Shown here: positions 1 to 11,716 of the stretch, in pieces | How positions within the stretch are numbered: the stretch's first letter is position 1 | Layout of the letters: the number at the start of each line of letters is the position of its first letter | Assembly: GCA_963989245.1 (NCBI GenBank) | Contig: OZ022342.1 | Coordinates: 71,258,801-71,322,800 of the forward strand | Origin: Nansenia antarctica | Lineage: Eukaryota > Chordata > Actinopteri > Argentiniformes > Microstomatidae | Reading direction: 5' to 3' | Length of the DNA stretch: 64,000 nucleotides | Position numbers and translations under genes: made by a program | Notes under the pieces: generated by a model | The model's input: the letters and a program-made list of their open reading frames with translations, nothing else | Database searches by the model: none | Told to the model about the DNA's origin: nothing

Positions 1-139
1 TTTCTCCACTAATTCAAACTCTGCTGTGTTCCTGGGGGACCGGTAAGCCAGAGCATTATAGACGGCCTTACTCTCATCTGCTGTTATTGACTCACACAAC
101 CCCAGACTGCATTACTGATAGGTGAGAATCTGAAGCTAC

Positions 140-442
140 GCTTGCCTGTCTGTCTGTCTGTCCGTCTGTATGCTCCGTCTGTCTGCCTGTATGCTCCGTC
201 TGTCTGCCTGTATGCTCCGTCTGTCTGCCTGTATGCTCCGTCTGTCTGTCTGTCTGTCTGTCTGTATGCTCCGTCTGTCTGCCTGTATGCTCCGTCTGTC
301 TGTCTGTCTGTCCGTCTGTATGCTCCGTCTGTCTGCCTGTATGCTCCGTCTGTCTGCCTGTATGCTCCGTCTGTCTGTCTGCCTGCTTGCTGTCTGTCTG
401 TCTGTCTGTCTGTCTGTCTGCCTGCCTGCCTGCCTGCTCTGG
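140..442. repeat. 21-bp TCTG-rich minisatellite
   Basis: Units are close to GTATGCTCCGTCTGTCTGCCT, with interspersed pure (CTGT)n stretches. Open frames of about 90-130 aa across it on both strands exist only because the period is divisible by three. Confidence 0.9.
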
Positions 443-1264
443 TGAATACAGGATGAGAAACAACCCCATCTGACGGAAACAAGACACATCCCCTCTGATT
501 AAGTAATCTCAGGATCTCTCGCTCTCCCTCTCTTCCTATCTGACTCCTCTTTTTTCTCCCAACTCGATCTCTCTGGTTAGCGGTGGTATACAGAGGTAAT
601 ACAGACAGAGAATGACTACAAGAGGGGTTTTATTTAGATAACTGAAACCGCAGAGAACAGAGTTGAAGCCCCCCTACAGTGTTGTCTGACACCCAGTTGG
701 CACGTCAGGCCTAGCTAGCTGCCCCCCCTGCGGGGCTCCTCTCCCTGGGAGGTTAATCTCCGGGACGCCCTGCACCCAGGGAGGACAGGCATTAACAAAC
801 AGCAGGGATGGATCCAGGGGCTCAGACCTGCCACCCGCCATTGATTACTCAGCATTTCTTTGCCACAAAAAGCTGACTACTTGGCACTTCCTCTCGAAAA
901 AATCAACACAGGACTGATTGATGAAATCTATAGTACTGGTCAGGGGAGGAGAGGGAAGAGGAGGAGGAGGAGGAGGAGGAGAAGAAGAGCTAAGAGTGGG
1001 CTGTTATTGTAAACAGTCTTTGTGCGGCAAGCATAACCAGCCAATTCTATACGATCTCCACATTACTTGCTGCCAGTATGATCCATAACATTTGTCAATG
1101 GCCACTATACCACCTATCATATTCCTTGTAAAACTACAATACAAAGTCCACACAGCAAGTCGTCTGTAATGAGATTTACACAGGGTAGTGAGGCAACTAA
1201 TCAAATATGAGCACAGAGGCCTACTGGGAGCATTTAGCATCCTTTCAAAAAGGCAGGAGAGACT

Positions 1265-1500
1265 TGAGATAGAGAGTGGGGGAGGGGGAGAGAGAGAGAG
1301 AGAAAGAAAGACACTAGAGATTGGAGGGAGAGACTAGAGATTGAAAGAGAGAGAGAGAGAGCAAGAGAGAGAGAGCGAGAGAGACAGGGACCACACAGAT
1401 TGTGAGAAAGAGAGTGTGAGGGAGAGAAAGAGAGAGAGAACAAGACAAACTAGAGAGACAGCGAGAGAGAGAGGAGAGGAGAGGAGAGCGCTTCCCTCCC
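1265..1500. repeat. (GA)n-rich tract
   Basis: Purine-rich GAGAGA/GAAAGA tract on the plus strand, ending about 20 bp from the crkl exon 2 donor on the intron side. Confidence 0.85.
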
Positions 1501-1518
1501 TCCTTATCTATACCGTAC

Positions 1519-1987
1519 CTCTAAAGCCAGCGCCGTCTTGTCGTAGGCGCAGGGCACTCGTTTCTGGATGGCCTTGGCCATGATGGGCCCGTTCTGCATG
1601 GAGGGCAGGGGGGTGATGACCGCCCCGGGGGTGCCGGGGGGGAGGGGCGAGGGGGTCTGGGGCTGGGCGTAGGCGTGGGCCGGCTCGGGGATGCCGTAGC
1701 TGTTGGAGTTGCGCGAGCCGTGCGGGGGCTGGCCGGGGTGGGGGGAGGGCCGCACCAGCTTCTCCACGTAGGGCACAGGGATCATGCCCACGCGGCCCTC
1801 CTTGCTCTTGGCGCTCCACCACTGCTCCTCGGGCTTGTCCAGGATGATCAGGATCTCGCCCTTCTTGAAGGGCAGGTCCTCGGCGTCGCTGCCCGTGAAG
1901 TCGTACAGCGTCCGCACGTACTCCAGGTTCTCGTCCGGCCCGCCGATCGTCTGGATGGGCACGCTGCCTATCGCTGTGTTAGGGTAC
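1519..1987 (-). CDS. crkl: crkl coding exon 2 (linker and SH3-N)
   Basis: The acceptor CACCAG| precedes GTACCC; one base completes an Arg codon and the exon ends in phase 0 at GAG|GTACGG. It encodes NLEYVRTLYDF through KRVPCAYDKTALALE. The exon is strongly GC-rich, unlike the AT-rich flanks. Confidence 0.9.
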
Positions 1988-2790
1988 CTGGTGGGGGGGG
2001 GGGATAGTGTGGGGGGGGAGGGAGGAGGTGAGGGAGGGAGGCAGAGAGAAAGAGAGAGAGAGACAGAGAGGACAAGACGATGACATTACTGACTATCACC
2101 AACTGACCGGGTCACACAAACATCCATTCGTCATCTCCTAAAACACGTTTCACGCCTGTTGTTCAGACCAGCCTTATAGAGAACACAGGCAAGGAGGGTC
2201 ACAGTGGTCATGCAATAACTCATCCATTACAAGTGGAAGAATCTGGAAAGAACTATGCAGAACACCATTAGGCTAGCAGTAGGCTTTGTTTATTGCTGCC
2301 TACAATTTCACACAGGGTATAAATCAAACAGGATCGCAATCTATCATCTTTCAGGGGTTCATCTCTCTTTAGAACCTTTTTGTCAACTCGTAGGCTTAAA
2401 CGAAAACAAAGTGATTCATTCTGACATTGCATTCTTTTGGCTGGCATGTGGCAGAGGAGAGCATAGTGCAGTCCCTTACCTGGGGGCAGGTTCTATCAGT
2501 GTTGTCGTGTCCAGGTAGTGGATTTTGTAGAACTCCAGGAGGGCGGGGAGATGTTCGAACTCTTGGTCACCGATCTTGAACCTCTTGCTCGGCAACGAGT
2601 TGATGATATAGTGGGACACTTTGGAGTTCTCGGACACCGACAGCACATAGTCGCCCGGACAGGTCGACGAATCCCGAACCAGGAACATCCCGTGCCTCTG
2701 CCCCTGTAGCCTGTTCTGCGCCTCCTGTCGGGACACCGGTCCAAAATACCAACTGGACCGGTCTGACGAATCGAACCGTGCAGATGACAT
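1519..2790 (-). CDS. crkl: crkl, SH2/SH3 adaptor protein (partial, 2 of 3 coding exons)
   Basis: CRKL is a cytoplasmic adaptor. Its SH2 domain binds phosphotyrosine-YxxP sites (for example on CBL and p130Cas) and its first SH3 binds proline motifs of C3G/RAPGEF1, SOS and ABL. Two exons are visible, 2480-2790 (SH2, residues 1-103) and 1519-1987 (linker, SH3-N, linker, residues 104-260). The phase is compatible: AG is left over from the first and G is taken from the second. Key residues include the SH2 pocket FLVRDS near residue 37 and the SH3-N signature ALYDF-type YVRTLYDF with EEQWW. The reading matches human CRKL (303 aa) more closely than CRK, including YAQPQT and KRVPCAYDKTALALEV before the break. 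The C-terminal SH3 exon (about 43 aa) was not found in 1-1518 and should lie left of the window. Identification is from remembered family sequence. Confidence 0.93.
2480..2790 (-). CDS. crkl: crkl coding exon 1 (SH2 domain)
   Basis: Starts at the ATG at 2790 (MSSARFDSSDRSSWYFGP) and ends at CCCAG|GTAAGG, leaving two bases (AG). It encodes the whole SH2 domain, including GMFLVRDSS and the C-terminal LIEPAPR. Confidence 0.93.
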
Positions 2791-3399
2791 ATTTCCCCCC
2801 CCAAAATAATAAATAATAACAATACAACTGAAATGAACTGAATAGTAATATATTATCTTAATAAATTAAAAAGATATAGATAATAATAATAATAACTAAA
2901 CTAAGATGATCAAAACTAATCAACAAACTTCTAAACTGCCAAGAATTTTAAACAAGTTGGGTTTGGAAGATCCAAGGCAGGGCAAACAACAGTCACCCTA
3001 AAGAGATCTCTCGACAATTGATGTCTAGCCGAAGGGGCTCGCAAAGCTTCAGCCACATCGAGTAGAAACGTGACCTGACGTTTCAGAGGCAGGCTGCGAC
3101 TGGCCTCGACCCACTTCGAAGCATAATGTGCGGTTCGGTTCGGTTCGGTTCCTCCTGCGTTTTTAACAGTCAATGACTAAAACGCCTGTCTTGGTTGCTG
3201 TCAAAAAACTAGGACAAAGCTACACATAATCTCGAATGCCTGACAGCAACAATGATCAATTTAGGTTCCCCTTTTTTGCTCGCTGCTTCCGAAAAAAAAA
3301 AATGAAGTAACCATGTAAAAAGCTATCTTATGAAACAAAATTAATATCCAGACAGTCACTGTCTGTCAGTTAAATAATGAGAACAGGAAAAGGTCGCGC

Positions 3400-3860
3400 C
3401 TCGCTGCCGGGTTATAAACGAGGCTCCATGTTCGACACAATGTTGCGAATAAGCGGCACGACCCGGAGCACCGGAGTGTTACTTTGTGTCTGATCGCTCG
3501 AGCTGTTAATGAAGGCACGGAGGAGGAGGAGGAAGATGTCAAAATCCCTTCTCTGGACTCCGGGTTAAGACTTTGGAGGCAGTAACAAAAATGGCGGCCT
3601 GCAACACGTCTTCACACCGAATGAATTCACATAAAGAGTAACTCGCCTCCCCATGCATGCATTGAGAGAGTAGACCAAACGTGAAAGTCCTACGCTTGCG
3701 TGTAATTTCGTTGTTCGGAGCCGGTAGCGGTCAATCAGTCGGGATCAGCTGGTGTTTCTCTTTCCCTTGTTTATCCTCGGAGGCTCCACTGCTCCATCCA
3801 GCCTGACGGAGTCCGAGACCCGAAAAATGGCGACTAGAGGGCGGGTCTGCGCTGCTCCCC
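3400..3860 (-). promoter_or_regulatory. crkl: probable crkl promoter/5' UTR region
   Basis: This is the only CpG-containing, GC-elevated block upstream of the crkl start. It has two YY1-type motifs, AAAATGGCGGC (3588-3598) and AAAATGGCGAC (3834-3844), of the kind found just downstream of vertebrate housekeeping start sites. The exact start site and any 5' splicing cannot be read. Whether it also drives med15 from the other strand is open. Confidence 0.45.
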
Positions 3861-3918
3861 GGCTCCCTGCGCGTCACTGACACCCGGAGCACAGCTCAGA
3901 CACACCCCGCCGCCTAGG

Positions 3919-4060
3919 GGGTGCGTTCGTAAATACGCTCTGGAAATCTGATCAGCACTCGTGTTAATGCCTCTTGTCCAATCAAATTACTCGGTCCCCT
4001 TTGTGACGTTGAGCCCAGTGTGCGCTCCGGCGCTCTCCTAGCAATCTGACGAACGCATCC
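3919..4060. mobile_element. palindromic-end MITE, copy 1 (CCAAT/TGACGT family)
   Basis: Ends GGGTGCGTTCGT and ACGAACGCATCC are inverted repeats, flanked by direct CTAGG (3914-3918 and 4061-4065). The core carries GTCCAATCAAATTAC and TGTGACGTTGA. Related copies are at 25295-25423 and 47459-47602, and a core-only relative is at about 8312-8345. Confidence 0.75.
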
Positions 4061-4073
4061 CTAGGCCAGCTCA

Positions 4074-4390
4074 GTGTCAATGATGAGAGAGAGAATTATG
4101 CATGAAATGAATGATGTCTCCGTCTGAGGAAACATTAACAACAGCATATTTAGAATAATAACGGTATAATAATAATAATAATAATAATATAATAATAACG
4201 GTATCTAATTTTGCCTGAAGAACCCAAACAAATGTTTCAAATGTTTTTGTTGTTGGCGCGGCTGACAGCACGGTGTCAATGATGGAGAGGAAATGAGCAT
4301 GAAATTATGTCGCTTTCTTAGAAAACAGCAACATATTTTGTAGAACTCAATCTGTTTTGCCTGAAGAACCCAAACAAATGTAATATTAGT
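4074..4390. repeat. tandem duplication of about 190 bp
   Basis: The blocks TCAATGATG-GAGAG..ATGAAAT and TTTTGCCTGAAGAACCCAAA each occur twice (about 4074-4240 and 4272-4382), the first copy containing an (AAT)n insertion. Confidence 0.7.
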
Positions 4391-6231
4391 TATAGTGATG
4401 ACCCCATTCAAGTTGTTTCACCTTCAATCATAAAACGAGTTACTAGTCAGTTCACACAAAGAGAAATCATGAGAGGACCTCAGATGGAGAGAGGGAAGCT
4501 GTTTTCTTTTTTTTCTTTCTGTGATTTCAAATAAAACTTGTGGAGCAAGTCAACATGTGTAAGCTACTGAGGTTGGCCAGTTGGTATGCTATTTAGCCTA
4601 TAGGCTACATGAATAGTTTACCACCAGAATATTTCCCTATTTTCAATTCCTGTTGACCGACCCCCCCAACTTCCCCCTCCATTCAATCACCACCTCTGAG
4701 GTGTGACCTAGTAGAGAACTGTGACACATCTAAACTCAGGCCTCCTCACACACCCTGCTCAGTGCACAACTATAAAAAAAGCTGCATTTGAATGCAGAGG
4801 ATACTGCCACCCTAGAACCCTTGAAAAACAATAATGCAAATGAGAGAAGAAGAAGAAGAAGAAAAAAAGAAAAGAAAAGAAAGATGGCGGAAAAAGATAC
4901 ACTGAGCATGGGGGTGGGGGGGGGGGGGGGGTTGTTGTTTTGTGGTCAACCTCTTCTCATGCGAGGGAGCAGAAATGCTATAAAGAAAGAAACGGCCTCT
5001 CTGGCGTAGGAAGTTGACAGGTCTTCTGTGGCCACGCATGCCTCATGAGGTTGTTGCAGCTGGCACAGAGCTGGTCTCATCCCTGCAACACTGTCTGAAT
5101 GTTAATAGATGTGCACCCACTGGTTGTTAATGGACAACGCCTGCCAATTCCTACACTCCCCAGCAAAGGCTCACTGGTGCAACAAATTGGAGGGAAACAA
5201 TCCAGAGGTTTTCGGTGGATGTCCCCAAAAAGTCTGCTGATATACCTTTATTTTACATTTTATTTAACTAGCATAATAAGCACTATTGGATTTCTGCCTC
5301 TCTGACCAAGAATAGAAGAAAATAGAATACACTTTATAGAACAGTTAACATGTTTGTTTGTTTTTTTGCCAAATCTTAGTGACTGTTCTGTTCTGTCATC
5401 TCTGGTTTCCACAGTAAACTGTAGTAATTCATCAGTTAATTTCTCATGCTTGATTTACTACCATGACTAAAGATGGGGTGTGTGGCAATGGTGATGATTA
5501 AATAGGTCAGATGGACCCAAATTAAGACTCCCTTGGTAGTCACTAGCACAGTCAAAAGTAGGTGAGTTCAAATGAGAAAATTCCACACAAGGGTAAGTGA
5601 TGAAAATGTGATGTCAAAAAGCCTAAACAAAAATGTTTAGGCTGTCACAAGATGTGCTGCTGTTGTTACGGTGGATAAAGGTGATGTGACAGGGAATTGT
5701 GAAGAATGCTTGGGCAAGTTAGAACAGAACTAGACTGTTGTGAAGTTTGTGAAGAAACATTGGGCTTGCTTCAGCTGTCTATGGTCTTTTGGGGTAGTGT
5801 GTCCTTTTGGGTAATGGAAGAGGTTTAAATAGTGGTGTAGTAGAAGAATAGTTCCATGGTAATTACTGACTAATTACTGTAGTTAGTCATTGGGCTAGGT
5901 GAGTCTGGGGAAGAAGGGTGGAGTGGGTAGACAAGGTTTCAAAGTGAGTTGGTATATAGGATTTTCAGTCAGTCAATCAATATAATATATACACATATAC
6001 AATATAATCAAATGAGTGTGAATTTCCGACTTTGACATTGCTCGTTAATGCAGACATCAGACATGTAGTGTTGGTTCCAAGACATCTGACCAGATATGTT
6101 CTTGTGATATAGGGATAAACAGTGTTGTGTAAGTGCAGTTAGCCCCTATTGAAGTAGTTTACTTATGTGTTATTATGTGGTTTGAAAAATAGGTTACTTT
6201 GCTCTATGGGGATTGTTACAAATGTAAGGCA
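4391..6231. other. intergenic, no gene seen
   Basis: AT-rich sequence between crkl and med15 with a short (GAA)n tract and a G run near 4912-4930. Open frames are short, lack splice-consistent neighbours and resemble nothing recognised. Confidence 0.6.
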
Positions 6232-6440
6232 GGGCAAGGTAAGACACGTTTATTTGTATAGCACATTTCATATAACAGGGGCAATTCAAAATGCTTCACA
6301 TACATACATTCTTAAAAATACAGCAATATAGTAAGAAAATGAAAAATGACAATGAATAAAAAGCAAATATAAGATTTAAGTAAATAGATAAAACATCCAA
6401 TAAGACAATTAGTTCATGGATAAAATACAATTGATAGAAG
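6232..6440 (-). repeat. dispersed non-LTR-type repeat tail
   Basis: TTTATTTGTATAGCACATTTCATA followed by a TGCTTCACA block is the minus-strand view of a common fish retroelement 3' tail. A loosely similar tail is at 14425-14560. Confidence 0.5.
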
Positions 6441-6549
6441 TGTTTGTGTTTTAATCATAAACTGCTGCAAAACATGACGGTTTTTTTTTTTTTACCTTAG
6501 ATTTAAATATGTTTAGGGTTTGTAGTAGCAGCTCTTCAATGGTTAAAAC

Positions 6550-6641
6550 CTACCCCGGAAGTACATCTGGAGATGTTTCTGGAGATGTTTTTGTGGAGGA
6601 ACATTTGTACATTTGCCGCTTGTCTCTGAAGCACATCTGCC
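6550..6641 (+). promoter_or_regulatory. med15: candidate med15 core promoter/5' UTR
   Basis: An ETS-type motif CCGGAAGT (6555-6562) lies 80 bp upstream of the med15 start codon. No TATA box is seen. The transcription start and any upstream non-coding exon are unknown. Confidence 0.35.
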
Positions 6642-6709
6642 ATGGAGGTTCCAGGGCCAGACAGCGACTGGAGAAGCCCCGCGTTCAGACAGAAAGTTGT
6701 CGCACAAAT
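6642..6709 (+). CDS. med15: med15 coding exon 1
   Basis: It encodes residues 1-22 plus AT of Ile23, the first KIX helix (DWRSPAFRQKVV). The donor is AAT|GTGAGA. It is short and easily missed by ORF calling; it was placed by similarity to the human start and by phase with exon 2. Confidence 0.88.
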
Positions 6710-9122
6710 GTGAGACTTTGTATTATTATTATTATACTTTGTGGTATCGATGACTTAAGACTGCTCTCTTTTACAACAGCGATGACTTTGTCTAGCTAAC
6801 GGGTTAGCATGGGAAACATGCTGGAGGCGGGTCGGTTTAATTGCTGGAGTGAAATAATAAAAAAAAAAAAACGCAAGTCACGGGATGTTGTGAAACACTT
6901 GGAAACACAAACGGTGTCCTGTTCATACATGTATTACGGGAACTAATTGGGGGAGTTTTAGATCAATGAAAACATTGATGAAAGTGACATTCACACACCT
7001 GCTACAACGTTTACATGCTTAATATCGCAGGGCACGTTATTGAACGTTTCTTTCCAGAGCTTAGTCAGGCCCCTGGAGGCCGTATTATTAATATTTATAT
7101 ATTACGTATTATAACCGTATTCATTATATTAATGGCCTTATTGTAACAACTGGAAGCTTAATAACACACAACGCTGTCTACTTGGAACTCTGTCTGTTTT
7201 TAGTTGAGTAACTGGCGTAGCTATCTAGCCCTTGTCTTACTGGGTCGTTTTAAGAGCTAAGAGCTAAGCTAGCCAGGGTTCTGGCCGACAGGGGGCAGTA
7301 TTGACATTTAGTGTTTTTGTTATTATAAACAGATCCAGATTGTTGCTGAGAACTATACTATGTTTACATATTCTTCTGACACATGATTCTGACACGTATG
7401 CATGTTTATTATGATACTGCATTTCAGTTAGGCTATTTAATTTAAGAGTCTCTTGTTTTGCTTTTCAGTGAGGATGCGATGAGGAAGGCAGGGACTGCAC
7501 ACCAGAAGTCCAGCAATGACATGGAGAACCATGTTTATGTGAAGGCCAAATCTAGAGTGAGTGAACGTTTCCTCAAACTCCCCCCCCCCCCCGCTCTGAT
7601 CACACATGGTTTTATAAATGTGGGGTTTTCCAAAGTTTCCCATTGCATGAAGTAGCCTAGCACTCCATAACTGTACATATCATATGTACCTGTCTTACTG
7701 TACTTGTCACTTCATAACTGTACATATCCTATGTACATATCTTACTGTATGGATCACTCCATAACTGTACATATCATATGTACCTGTCTTACTGTACTTA
7801 TCTTACTGTATGGATCACTTCATAACTGTACATATATCCTATGTACCTGTCTTACTGTACGTATCACTCCATAACTGTACATATCCTATGTACTGATCAA
7901 TCCATAATTAAGCAATATCACACGAGAGGGAGTGTGTTATACTGAATATCAGCACGGTTGTGATTCTGTGATTTCGGTCGTAGGTACGAGGCCGCAGGCC
8001 GAGTACCGAAGATAATCACAGCCGTGCTGATATTCAGTATAACAGCACGACCTCGAGTGTGATATTGCTTTTATACAACAGTTCTACAGCGCAATTTATT
8101 AGTTAACAGTAATAAGTGACAACAGATTATGATTTGTTTGTTTATTTAATCATTTATTTTGGCTCCGTCAACAAAAAATAGTTCCGCAACTGGACTGTTG
8201 CCTAGTAACCTGAACACAAACATCTGCAGGCTAGCTTCTTTGATATTAACGGTTATTTCGGAGTGATACCTATAGTTAAAAGTCCCAGTGCTGTTATACT
8301 GTATATCAGCACTCATGGAATGCCTCTTGTCCAATCAAATTACTTGGTCGGAACTAACTGTTGTATAACTGTACATATCATATGTAGGTCTACCTATCTT
8401 ATTGTACTTATCACTCCATCACTGCACATAGCCTATTTTGTCTATATCATCATGTTTTGCACTATATCACTATTTGCACTTCTGGTTAGATGCAAAACTG
8501 CATTTCGTTGTCTGGTACTTGTACTCTGCAATGACAATAAAGTTGAATCTAATCTAATCTAATAAAGTCAAGTGTCAACGTTGCAGACACATTGAACAAT
8601 GGCTGAAATCCCAGACAGACACTACTCATAGACCGTACGAGTAGCATTGTTTATAATCAGAAATACATTAGCAGTATGAAAGTGACCTCTCCTCTCACCT
8701 GTGAGCTGATGGCTTTCTTGTCTGTCCATCAACAGGAAGAGTATTTATCACTGGTTGCCAGGCTGATCATTCATTTTAGGGATATTCGTAAGTATCCTCC
8801 TTGTCCTAACAGTAACATGGCATATTATATTGTATATTATATAATATTATATAAAATGTTGACATTTTTGAGTTAGTAATTCATAAAATACAAAGGTTCC
8901 ATCTCACAAAACGTAATGGAATGTAAAAACTTTGACGCTCAATATCTCTGAACTACCCTAAACGGAGATAGAACCTTATAATTCTAAGCTCACGATATTC
9001 ATAATGTTCCTGTCCAACTATTCCTACAAAATGTAGAAAATAATAATAATCAGTAATGGACGTCTCCTATGTTCTGTTTTGCAGATAAGAAGGCGCAAGG
9101 AGGTCAAGGTGAGTTGTTGTTT

Positions 9123-9153
<31 letters not shown>

Positions 9154-11322
9154 TTCACTGTTGTTCTCCGTAACCAGAACATTGAGAACGTGTTGTTCAG
9201 ATTACATTTACATTTGACATTTTTGGCATTTAGCGACTTACAACAAATACATTTGACTAAGTAAGTGTATCATCTATCCACCAGTCATAGCAGGAAAAAG
9301 TAATCTCTGCTCAGACCTGGGGCCATTGGCAGTCATTGTGCTAGAAGATTTCTTTATTTTAGTTTTTAAGATGATCTTTCTATTAGTACTTATTACATGC
9401 ACATTCAATTGTGTAATTGTGTTTGTTTGTTTGTTTGTTGTTTACCTTCTGCCAGATCCCATGAACGCACTGTCTAACCTGACAGGGGTCCCAGGGGGCA
9501 TCGGGATGGGACCCCGCCCGACAGGTGCACCCATGGGTGGCATCGGGGCCATGGGGCAGATGCAGATGGGTCAGCAGCACCCCATGGCTGGAGTCGGTGG
9601 AAACCCTCAGGCCCGTGAGTTTGTTTTTCTGGAAGTCGATGCAGCAATTTCACGGGGGGGAATTTAAACTTGAGGATATTTCAACTTGAGGAGTGGGTTT
9701 TCCATCTCAACTCGGTTACACAAACACCCACCCACCTTGTCTTTGATGTACTCTTAATAAGATAGATAGACAGACAGACAGATAGATAGATAGGTACTTT
9801 ATTGATCCCAGAGGGGAAATTAAGGCTTTAAGCGTTAGATTCTAGGGCTCCCCCCCTCCAAGTACCATCCCGTCCACACGTCCGCAGCTGTCGGATGTGC
9901 TACTGTTCTGTGCTCACCTCCACTCTTGTGTTGTAGGAGGGTCTTTGCAAATGCAACAGATCGCCCAGCAACAGGCGCAGCAGCAGGCGCAGCAGCAAGC
10001 GCAACAGCAACAGTCCATTCAGTTCCAGCAGTTCCAGGCACAGCAACAACAACAACAACAACAGCAACAAACAGCCATGCAGCAACAGCAACAACAGCAG
10101 CAACAACAACAACAACAACAACAAACAGCCATGCAGCAACAGCAACAACAACAACAACAGCAACAGCAGCAGCAGCAGCAGAATGCCATGCAGCAGCAGA
10201 CACAAGCCATCCAACAGCAGTTTCAGGTCCAACAGCAGCTGAAACTGCAGCAGCAGCTACAGCAGCAACACCATCAGAACCAGCAGCTTCAGCAACAACA
10301 CCAAAGCCAACAGCAGCAGCAACAACAACAGCAGGCCCAGAACCAGCAACAACAGAACCAGGTATTGGATCAGACCTGGGGAGGATGCTAAAATGTTACC
10401 ATGATGGTACATTTGTGTACCTCATAATCTGATGAGAAACAAATACAGGAAATAATAATTTTTAAAAAGTATACAAGTGTACAGACAGCATCACATAGAT
10501 ATTTACAACCCCCCCCCCCTCTCTTCATACAGTGGGGGAAATAAGTAATCAGTAACTGTCATTCCACTTTATTGCACCTTTTTCTATGGATTGAAGTGTT
10601 ACAATTTATTAACGGTGTAGTTTTATCGTCTGGTCTGAATTTCATGATGTGAACAACAGCTGCAGTGGAAATATGTTGAATGAAGTGAAGATATTATCAA
10701 AGCGTTACGTGCCTCCTGTCGATCACCCGTCGCATCGCGTACCGCTTTAATAACATCTTCACTCCACGATCGTCTAGTCTGGTCTGGCGCCTGCCTGTGC
10801 TGTCCGTCGTTCTTCCCGCACACCGATAAAACATATCCAGGATATCCAGCAGCGTCGTCGGGCTCGCGCAAACAAACCCGGCGAATCTTTCACTTGCTCC
10901 AGGCAAGCGGGCAAGCGTTAATGTCGAACCCTGAATACTTATCTCCCCCCCCGCGGTCTCTCTCTGTGCTGTCTCCTCAGATGCACCCGTCACGGCTCAC
11001 CCAGCAGCAGCAGATAGTGCAGCTTCAGCTCCAGCAGCAGCACGTGCAGGCCCAGGCCCAGGCCCAAGCCCAGGCCCAGGCCCAGGCCCAGTCCATCCAG
11101 CACATGACCCTGCAGCAGCAGCAGCAAGTCCAGCAGGCCCCAGGGCCCCAGGGCCCGGCCCAGCTGCCCCCCCACGCCCAGCAGCAGCAGCAGGCGCAGC
11201 AGGCGCAGCAGCAGCAGCAGGGGGGCATGGTGTCGCAGCCCCAGGGCATGGTGCCCCTCAGCCAGCAGCAGCAGGCGCAGCAGCAGCAGCAGCTCAAGAT
11301 CCAGATGCAGGTAGGAGCAGCG

Positions 11323-11401
<79 letters not shown>

Positions 11402-11676
11402 TGCGTGTGTGTGTGTGTGTGTTTTTGTGTTTAGGTTAGTTTAGACTGGCTGTCCCCCACCCAATGCTGTTAGTTACCCGTGTGCCATTTATTTCTGGAT
11501 ATCCTGATATCCAGGAACACCATGTTTACACACCCCTCTGCTTCGCTTGCTTGCTTCCCTACGTGTGTGTCTGTGCATGTGTGTGGTTGTGTCTGTGTCT
11601 GCGCGCGTGTGTGTGTCTGTGTGTGTATCTGCGTGTGCGCGTGTGTGCGTGTGTGTCTGTGTGTGTGTCTGCCTGC

Positions 11677-11716
<40 letters not shown>

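Larger units (their letters stand above)
1..1518 (-). other. crkl intron 2 (3' end off window)
   Basis: No coding similarity was seen in either strand. It holds a TCTG-type minisatellite (140-442), AT-balanced unique sequence, a GGA run near 955-985 and a GAGA tract just before the exon 2 donor. Since the third crkl exon is not here, intron 2 exceeds 1.5 kb. Confidence 0.7.

Noticed and set aside
2931..3173. 80-codon minus-strand frame upstream of crkl
   Set aside because: No splice-consistent partner or recognisable domain; it probably lies in crkl 5' flank or 5' UTR.
9835..10432. PolyT/A, polyL, polyC and Ala/Val-rich frames over the CAG/CAA tract
   Set aside because: Shadows of med15 exon 6; only the Gln frame joins flanking exons in phase.
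10697..10993. 98-codon minus-strand frame as a host gene
   Set aside because: Lies inside a transposon-like inverted-repeat element and intrudes on med15 exon 7; no recognisable domain. Kept only as a question.
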